The notes beneath the pieces were generated by a model. That model was not told the origin of the DNA. It saw nothing but the letters and a program-made list of their open reading frames with translations, and made no database searches. From Linyphia triangularis (taxonomy: Eukaryota > Arthropoda > Arachnida > Araneae > Linyphiidae): a stretch of 64,000 nt of DNA. The position numbers and the translations under genes were made by a program. Below are positions 59,357 to 64,000 of this stretch, piece by piece (positions within the stretch are counted from its first letter, which is position 1; the number at the start of each line of letters is the position of its first letter). Location of the stretch: positions 65,913,214-65,977,213 of the forward strand of contig OZ021732.1 in NCBI GenBank assembly GCA_963978545.1, read 5' to 3'.

Positions 59357-60254
59357 CTCCTAATATTTAAAATATAATTATTATATAGTTGTGAAATTTC
59401 ATTGTATCTTTAAAATTATTAAATCATCCTTCCTGCATATTTTTTTGTTAAATTTTTGTGTATTCCTTCTGCAAGCTTTTTTTAACGAATTTTTAGATTT
59501 CCTCCTTTTTGCTCTCTGATCCCTCTCATCCCTGGTTATACGAAAAATCTATTTTAAAATCAACTATAAGAATGCAATTATCGAAAACTTGTTTCAACCA
59601 TTTTTACTATTTGAAGCAATAATTTTAAAATCCCTTAGTAAAAAAAATCAATTATTTTACTAAGGGACTAATTATATACTCTTTTGAAAGTTCACTATCC
59701 TCTTCCATCAAAGTTGTCAACTTTTAAAAAATAATTAAATAAAAAAAAAGGAAACAAACATTTTAATTGAATTTCCCATGTATGTTTCATGAAAAATGAA
59801 AAAATTTAAAAGAGCACTGATTTTCATGAAATGTATATTTCAAAAAATCTACGAATTGAATAATTTATTAGAAATATTTAAATGGTCAGAATACATGGCA
59901 TTTAAGTAGTCCACAGCTAAAATTAAATAGTTTATTATTTAATTTTAGAAGTAATATATTCACTTATAGCTTTGCTTACATAAAGATACCCAACCCATAA
60001 TAAATTATTATTTTAAGACATTTTTGTTAATAAAGTATTGTTTAATGCTATTTCTCTATTGTAAACTTTATTTATTTTTCAGAGAAAAAAGAAAAAGTGA
60101 AGCAGCCGACTTGCCTCTGCAAGATTAACTTGTGTGCCTGCTTTGATTTTTTTATTATTAATTTATATATATGTTCAAAAATAAATTTTAACTGTTGATA
60201 GTCTGATTATTGTGTTTTCTGAAATAGGATGAGCAATAAAAATGTAAAGGCCTG

Positions 60255-60475
60255 TTAATCTTTAACTGCTTTAAGCGGTCTGACAGATTTCGAGTCATTT
60301 TTTTTGTGGAATGCTTTCACCCCCTAAAATATCGCATCTTTGACTTTTATATTTATTTTTCTGATACTATGTTTCTTAAACTTTAAACCGATGTTCACCA
60401 ATTTATTTGGCGCAGTATGAACCATGTGTAGCTTTTGAGCCAAAAATCTCAAACCACCCAAACACAAGAAACCAC
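60255..60475. mobile_element. MITE copy (AACTGCT family), copy 1
   Basis: About 210 bp, closely matching 60893-61110 (shared GTGGAATGCTTTCACCCCC and ATCGCATCTTTGACTTTTAT). The right end is more decayed than in copy 2. Confidence 0.6.
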
Positions 60476-60892
60476 GACTTTTTCAACAAACCAGCTTGAA
60501 AAAAAAATTCAATGCGATTTAAAGTGTATAATGCAAGTCAGGGAACCTGATATAATCTCGATGCATCTTCGGAATAATAAATTATTTTACTCAATTTTGA
60601 AGTATTTTTCAAAAGTTATGTTCGCAATTCTAATGAGTTCCATCTATAGAAAATAAAGTTGAATATCTTAATAAATTGAGTTACTTTTGGTGCCATCAAA
60701 ACCTTTTATTGTAATTAAATTCCAATTGATTAAATATCTATTACAATAGCCACCAAATTTTGATAATGTTGAGTTCGTCCATTTTTCTGATAATATTGGA
60801 ACTCTCAAAATAAAATGCTTCTTTTTGACCTTAAAAATTCGACGCATTTCCTTCATAAAGTAAGAACATTATTTCTTATATCTACCTAATAA

Positions 60893-61110
60893 CAACCTTA
60901 AACTGCTGTAAGCGGTCTGACAGACCGCGAGTCATTTTTTGTGGAATGCTTTCACCCCCCAAAAATATCGCATCTTTGACTTTTATATTTATTTTTCTGA
61001 TACTTTGTTTCTTAAACTTTAAACTGATGTTCACAAATTTGTGTGGCGCAGTATGGACCATGTGTTGCTCTTGCGCCAAAAACCTTAAACCACCCAACCG
61101 CAGCAGTTAA
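60893..61110. mobile_element. MITE copy (AACTGCT family), copy 2
   Basis: Ends are inverted: TTAAACTGCTG at the left and CAGCAGTTAAAG at the right. It is in the same orientation as copy 1. The ends contain TTAA-like tetramers, which might point to a TTAA-targeting transposase; this is not proven. Confidence 0.6.
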
Positions 61111-61119
61111 AGGTTAAAA

Positions 61120-61640
61120 TGAAAAGGTTTACCCTCTCTTTTCAGTATAAACCTTGTAATGAAAAGGTTTACATACCCTTTTCAGTGTAAACCTTATAGC
61201 AACCTTATAATTAAAAGGTTTTCGTACCCTTTACAGTGAAAACCTTACGACAAGCTTGTTACGAAAAGGTTTTCGCTAAACCTTGTCACAAGCTTGTCGC
61301 GACAAGGTTATGAAAAGGTTTACGCTAAACCTTGTCACAAGCTTGTCGCGACAAGGTTATGAAAAGGTTTATGCTAAAACCTTATCACAAGCTTGTCACG
61401 ACAAGGTTATGAAAAGATTTTCGCTAAACCTTGTCACAAGCTTGTCGCGACAAGGTTATGAAAAGGTTTACACTGAAAACCTTTTCGCAAGCTTCGTCGC
61501 GACAAGGTTACGACAAGCTTTTCAAGTGTAAACTAGGACCCTTTTTTTAGGCTTGTCACAAGGTTATACCCTTGTCGTGACAAGCTTGCGACAAGGGTGA
61601 AACCTTTTCGTTTGTAGGGTTTACACAAGGTTTTGAAAAG
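61120..61640. repeat. right subterminal tandem repeats with palindromic cores
   Basis: Four or more units of about 49-50 bp (at about 61274, 61323, 61373 and 61422), each holding the perfect palindrome CTTGTCGCGACAAG or a one-base variant, separated by GTTATGAAAAGGTTT. These mirror, in inverted orientation, the AAGCTT/AACCTT words at the left end. Confidence 0.85.
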
Positions 61641-61658
61641 GTTAAAATGCTATCTGGG

Positions 61659-61856
61659 CTGTATTGTGTTAACATTTGACATTTAAGATGTTTTAAGGTA
61701 ATGACGGTTTTAAATATGAGAGAGTTTTTTAGACTTTTATTATTTGAGTCATGGTTTGAACCTTATGTTGAAATGACTTCATGGTTCAGTTACCGGTCGC
61801 TTTAGTAACTAAGCTATGAAGCCATATCCTTTATAAGATAATGCATCTAGTCGAAT
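61659..61856. promoter_or_regulatory. Polinton B divergent region (right part)
   Basis: Short AT-rich leader before the small membrane protein gene, resumed after the inserted element. Contains TTCATGGTTCAGTTACCGG but no motif I can name. Confidence 0.35.
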
Positions 61857-62060
61857 ATGTCAGTTGTAAGTATGACTTTACCAAGTGAGGTTGTGAATGC
61901 TGCATACTTCTACATTTGCTTATGTGTAGCGCTATCATTCATTTATTATATGACTGATAGTGATCGATTCGCTACCGATTTTACGCTTCGTCTCAATGAA
62001 ACTGGAACTTATCTATTTCAATATGAAAATTTTAAGACTTTGGATGCAGATAAGAGTTAA
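61857..62060 (+). CDS. small predicted membrane protein upstream of integrase (Polinton B)
   Basis: 67 codons: a short N-terminus, one hydrophobic stretch (AYFYICLCVALSFIYYM, about residues 16-32), then a polar tail (SDRFATDFTLRLNETGTYLF). It is the full-length version of 25546-25716. Its stop lies 17 bp before the integrase ATG. A single-pass membrane protein is the simplest reading; orientation and role are unknown. Confidence 0.6.
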   Translation: MSVVSMTLPSEVVNAAYFYICLCVALSFIYYMTDSDRFATDFTLRLNETGTYLFQYENFKTLDADKS

Positions 62061-62077
62061 TAAAATTTCTTGCTGTA

Positions 62078-63121
62078 ATGAATGCGACGTATCAAGACCC
62101 GGGTCATGTAGCAAGTTTCGGTGGTATCGATGCATTATACCGTGCCTCAGGAAGAAAGATTCCCAAGAAAACGATACAGAAATGGCTAAAGGGGGTGGAT
62201 GCGTACACTCTACACAAGCCCATTCGTCATAAATTTCCTACGAATCGGGTGATTGTTTATAACATTGATCAGCAATGGCAAGCGGATTTGGGGGATATGT
62301 CAAGTCTTCAAAAGTTTAATGATGGTTATCGCTTTATTTTGAGTTGTATTGATGTGCTATCAAAGTTTGGATGGCTAATTCCTCTGAAACGAAAGAGAGG
62401 TATAGATATTGTTGAGGCTTTTCAAATAATATTCGATCAACGATCTCCGAAATCACTTCAAACTGATCAGGGAACGGAATTTAAGAATAAGCTATTTCAG
62501 ACCTTGTTAAAAAAGAAGGGGATTAGATTTTTCGCGACATATAATTTGTCAAAAGCAAACATAGTCGAGAGTTGGAATAGAAGTATTAAAACTAAAATGT
62601 GGAAGTACTTTACTGCTAAAAATACTCATAGATACATTGACGTATTACAAGATTTAGTGAAAAGTTATAATCATACTTACCATTCAAGTATAAAAAGAGC
62701 TCCCGTGGAAGTGAATGCTGAAAATGAACAAGATGTTTGGTTCACTCTCTATGGAAATATGGAGAATTTACCTAAACCCAAATGCGTATTTAATGTAGAT
62801 GATGTAGTTCGCATTTCAAAGAAGAAATTAACCTTTGAAAAGGGGTATGAAACGAATTCGACGGAAGAATTGTTTGTCATAACAGAGTGTCTCAAAAGAC
62901 AACCTGCAGTGTATAGAGTGAAAGATTTATTTGGAGAGTCTATAAAAGGGACGTTTTATGTACAAGAGTTGCAAAAGGTTACAATAAAAGATAAATTTCT
63001 AATTGAAAAAGTTTTAAGAAAACGCATGCGTAGAAAGAAAATGGAATATTTTGTGAAATATCGAGGATATCCCGACAAGTTTAATCAATGGATTCCTGCT
63101 TCTAACTTATTAGCTATATAA
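62078..63121 (+). CDS. int: Polinton B integrase
   Basis: 347 codons, same length as 25768-26811, with about two dozen amino-acid changes. The catalytic residues are kept (WQADLGDMS, LQTDQGTEF, NIVESWNR) and so is the chromodomain. It is the only large gene of Polinton B in the window without a break. It could in principle act on other copies, although that is inference. Confidence 0.94.
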   Translation: MNATYQDPGHVASFGGIDALYRASGRKIPKKTIQKWLKGVDAYTLHKPIRHKFPTNRVIVYNIDQQWQADLGDMSSLQKFNDGYRFILSCIDVLSKFGWLIPLKRKRGIDIVEAFQIIFDQRSPKSLQTDQGTEFKNKLFQTLLKKKGIRFFATYNLSKANIVESWNRSIKTKMWKYFTAKNTHRYIDVLQDLVKSYNHTYHSSIKRAPVEVNAENEQDVWFTLYGNMENLPKPKCVFNVDDVVRISKKKLTFEKGYETNSTEELFVITECLKRQPAVYRVKDLFGESIKGTFYVQELQKVTIKDKFLIEKVLRKRMRRKKMEYFVKYRGYPDKFNQWIPASNLLAI

Positions 63122-63158
63122 ATATTGATGGCACACGTTGCAAGACTCATTTGTCATC

Positions 63159-63907
63159 ATGAGTTTCTACATAACACTTATCTCGGAGAGTTCCATGTCC
63201 TATTTCCCTGAAAACAAAATTTCCCATTTTATTACTCGCTTACCCATACCAATCTCCATCAACTGAAAGGAGAATGGGAAGTTGGAATCGTAGAGTTTTT
63301 ATATCCGCATACTTGGTATAATGTGAATCATCAAAATAATTTAATTGGATTCGAGACGAGTGGAAAGTTAGAGGTAGGAAGAAGATTACCTCCGGGTTGT
63401 TATGAGACAGTTCCTGATATTTTAAAGGCTATTTATGTGAAAGAACATGATGATAAAATTGTCACAAGTTATAATGCGGTAACTAAGCGTGTTCAGATAA
63501 CTGTGAAAAATAATGCGAAGCTCATATTATATCAAGGACTTGCTGAAATGCTTGGATTTGAACCTATGGAAATTACTTCGTTTGACGCAAGTATAGAAAC
63601 AACTGTTGTTGGTCCATTCGTAGCTGACCCCTCTGCACATTATCGCGTATTGATAATTTATACGGATATAGTGGAACCACAAATTGTGGGAGATGTCTTA
63701 GCACCTCTCCTTCGAGTGGTTAGAGTGAGAGGACAAGATGGTGAGATGATTAGTGAACAGTATGATAGACCGCACTACTTACCTGTAAACCGGAAAATGA
63801 TTGAGACTTTGGAAATCGTTATAAGGACGCACGCAGGGTGTTTAACGCCATTTGAACGTGAGCGCTCGTACGTGAAGTTACACTTTCGTCAGAAATCTCT
63901 CTCATGA
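63159..63907 (+). pseudogene. Polinton B minor capsid protein, frameshifted
   Basis: The start (MSFYITLISESSM) and the rest match 26849-27592. Near 63253-63262 this copy has 5 extra bases, which shifts the frame after about 31 codons. The downstream frame is open to the stop at 63905-63907 and very similar to Polinton A. The stop here is TGA instead of TAA and still overlaps the next start by one base (TGATG). Confidence 0.88.
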
Positions 63908-64000
63908 TGTATGTCCTCTATCAGTGTTGTCAAAAATCTTTCGAAGATTATTATGTGCAGCAGACGGGAAAAGGCTTGAATTATTATCAAGGAAGTTCTT
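63907..64000 (+). CDS. Polinton B pVI/core-like protein, cut by window end
   Basis: Begins at the one-base overlap with the minor capsid gene and matches the first 31 codons of 27592-28014, with the Tyr/Gly-rich start (YYVQQTGKGLNYYQG). The rest is outside the window. Confidence 0.75.
   Translation, partial: MYVLYQCCQKSFEDYYVQQTGKGLNYYQGSS

Larger units (their letters stand above)
54038..61658. mobile_element. 7.6-kb unclassified DNA element inserted in Polinton B
   Basis: Ends are inverted: CCCAGATAGCAT at the left, ATGCTATCTGGG at the right (12 bp). Next to each end is an array of short tandem repeats built from AAGCTT, AAAACCTT and CTTGTC words, in opposite orientations. Polinton sequence resumes on both sides. 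The flanks share only CT, so the duplication length is unclear. No transposase frame was found; the interior carries at least four nested repeats. Superfamily not assigned. Confidence 0.7.
37731..64000 (+). mobile_element. Polinton/Maverick element B, continues past the window
   Basis: Same family and orientation as Polinton A, starting with the same terminus AGTAGTTAGAAAG at 37731. The six bases before it are gacttt, the expected target duplication, but the right end is outside the window. Shared sequence is split by a LINE (38639-40961), two hAT elements (42690-45613 and 48118-51937) and a 7.6-kb element (54038-61658). Polymerase and minor capsid genes are broken; integrase is intact. Confidence 0.93.

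Noticed and set aside
61283..61531. Open frame in the right subterminal array with repeated SLSRQGYEKVY
   Set aside because: The repeats are DNA-level tandem units with palindromes. The frame is a by-product of unit length, with no other coding sign.

Overview
This is animal (metazoan) nuclear DNA. It is visibly AT-rich, has spliceosomal introns with GT/AG borders inside coding regions, and is built almost entirely from transposable elements: tRNA-derived SINEs, a non-LTR retrotransposon, a Ty3/gypsy LTR element, hAT-type and other DNA transposons, and two very large Polinton/Maverick (adintovirus-like) elements. An invertebrate, perhaps an arthropod or arachnid, seems likely, but nothing in the sequence fixes the species. 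I found no convincing host protein gene.

Layout. 1-10,099: AT-rich host DNA with two copies of a tRNA-derived SINE, a 259-bp hAT-type MITE and an unrecognised coding-like remnant. 10,104-15,018: a complete but mutated Ty3/gypsy element with identical-length 279-bp LTRs and a 4-bp target duplication. 16,830-32,611: a complete Polinton (Polinton A, about 15.8 kb) with a 6-bp target duplication (catgga). 32,618-37,724: repeat-rich spacer with SINE copies, a gypsy gag fragment and a probable DNA transposon. 37,731 to the window end: a second Polinton of the same family in the same orientation (Polinton B), expanded by at least four insertions: a 5'-truncated LINE, two hAT elements with clean 8-bp target duplications, and a 7.6-kb unclassified element that itself carries nested elements.

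Polinton A gene plan. One minus-strand gene encodes a protein-primed family B DNA polymerase. It is split by introns and carries N-terminal C2H2 zinc fingers on separate exons. From a shared intergenic region the plus-strand genes run toward the right end: a small membrane protein, a chromodomain retrovirus-type integrase, minor capsid (penton) protein, a small basic pVI-like virion protein, double jelly-roll major capsid protein, adenain-like cysteine protease, FtsK/HerA-type packaging ATPase, a small basic protein, and a charged coiled protein. Together these would replicate, integrate, package and mature a virus-like particle. The copy is damaged: a SINE sits in the major capsid gene, two late genes have early stop codons, and the first polymerase exon has lost its splice donor. 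Polinton B keeps an intact integrase and small membrane protein, but its polymerase and minor capsid genes are broken.

The points most worth a second look are the chain of three TAATG stop/start overlaps joining four structural genes (one checkable in the second copy and kept there despite a changed stop codon), the tandem array of paired TGACGTCA sites plus CCGGAAGT sites in the Polinton termini, the spliced zinc-finger polymerase, the conserved small membrane protein before the integrase, and two apparently unclassified DNA transposons inside Polinton B.
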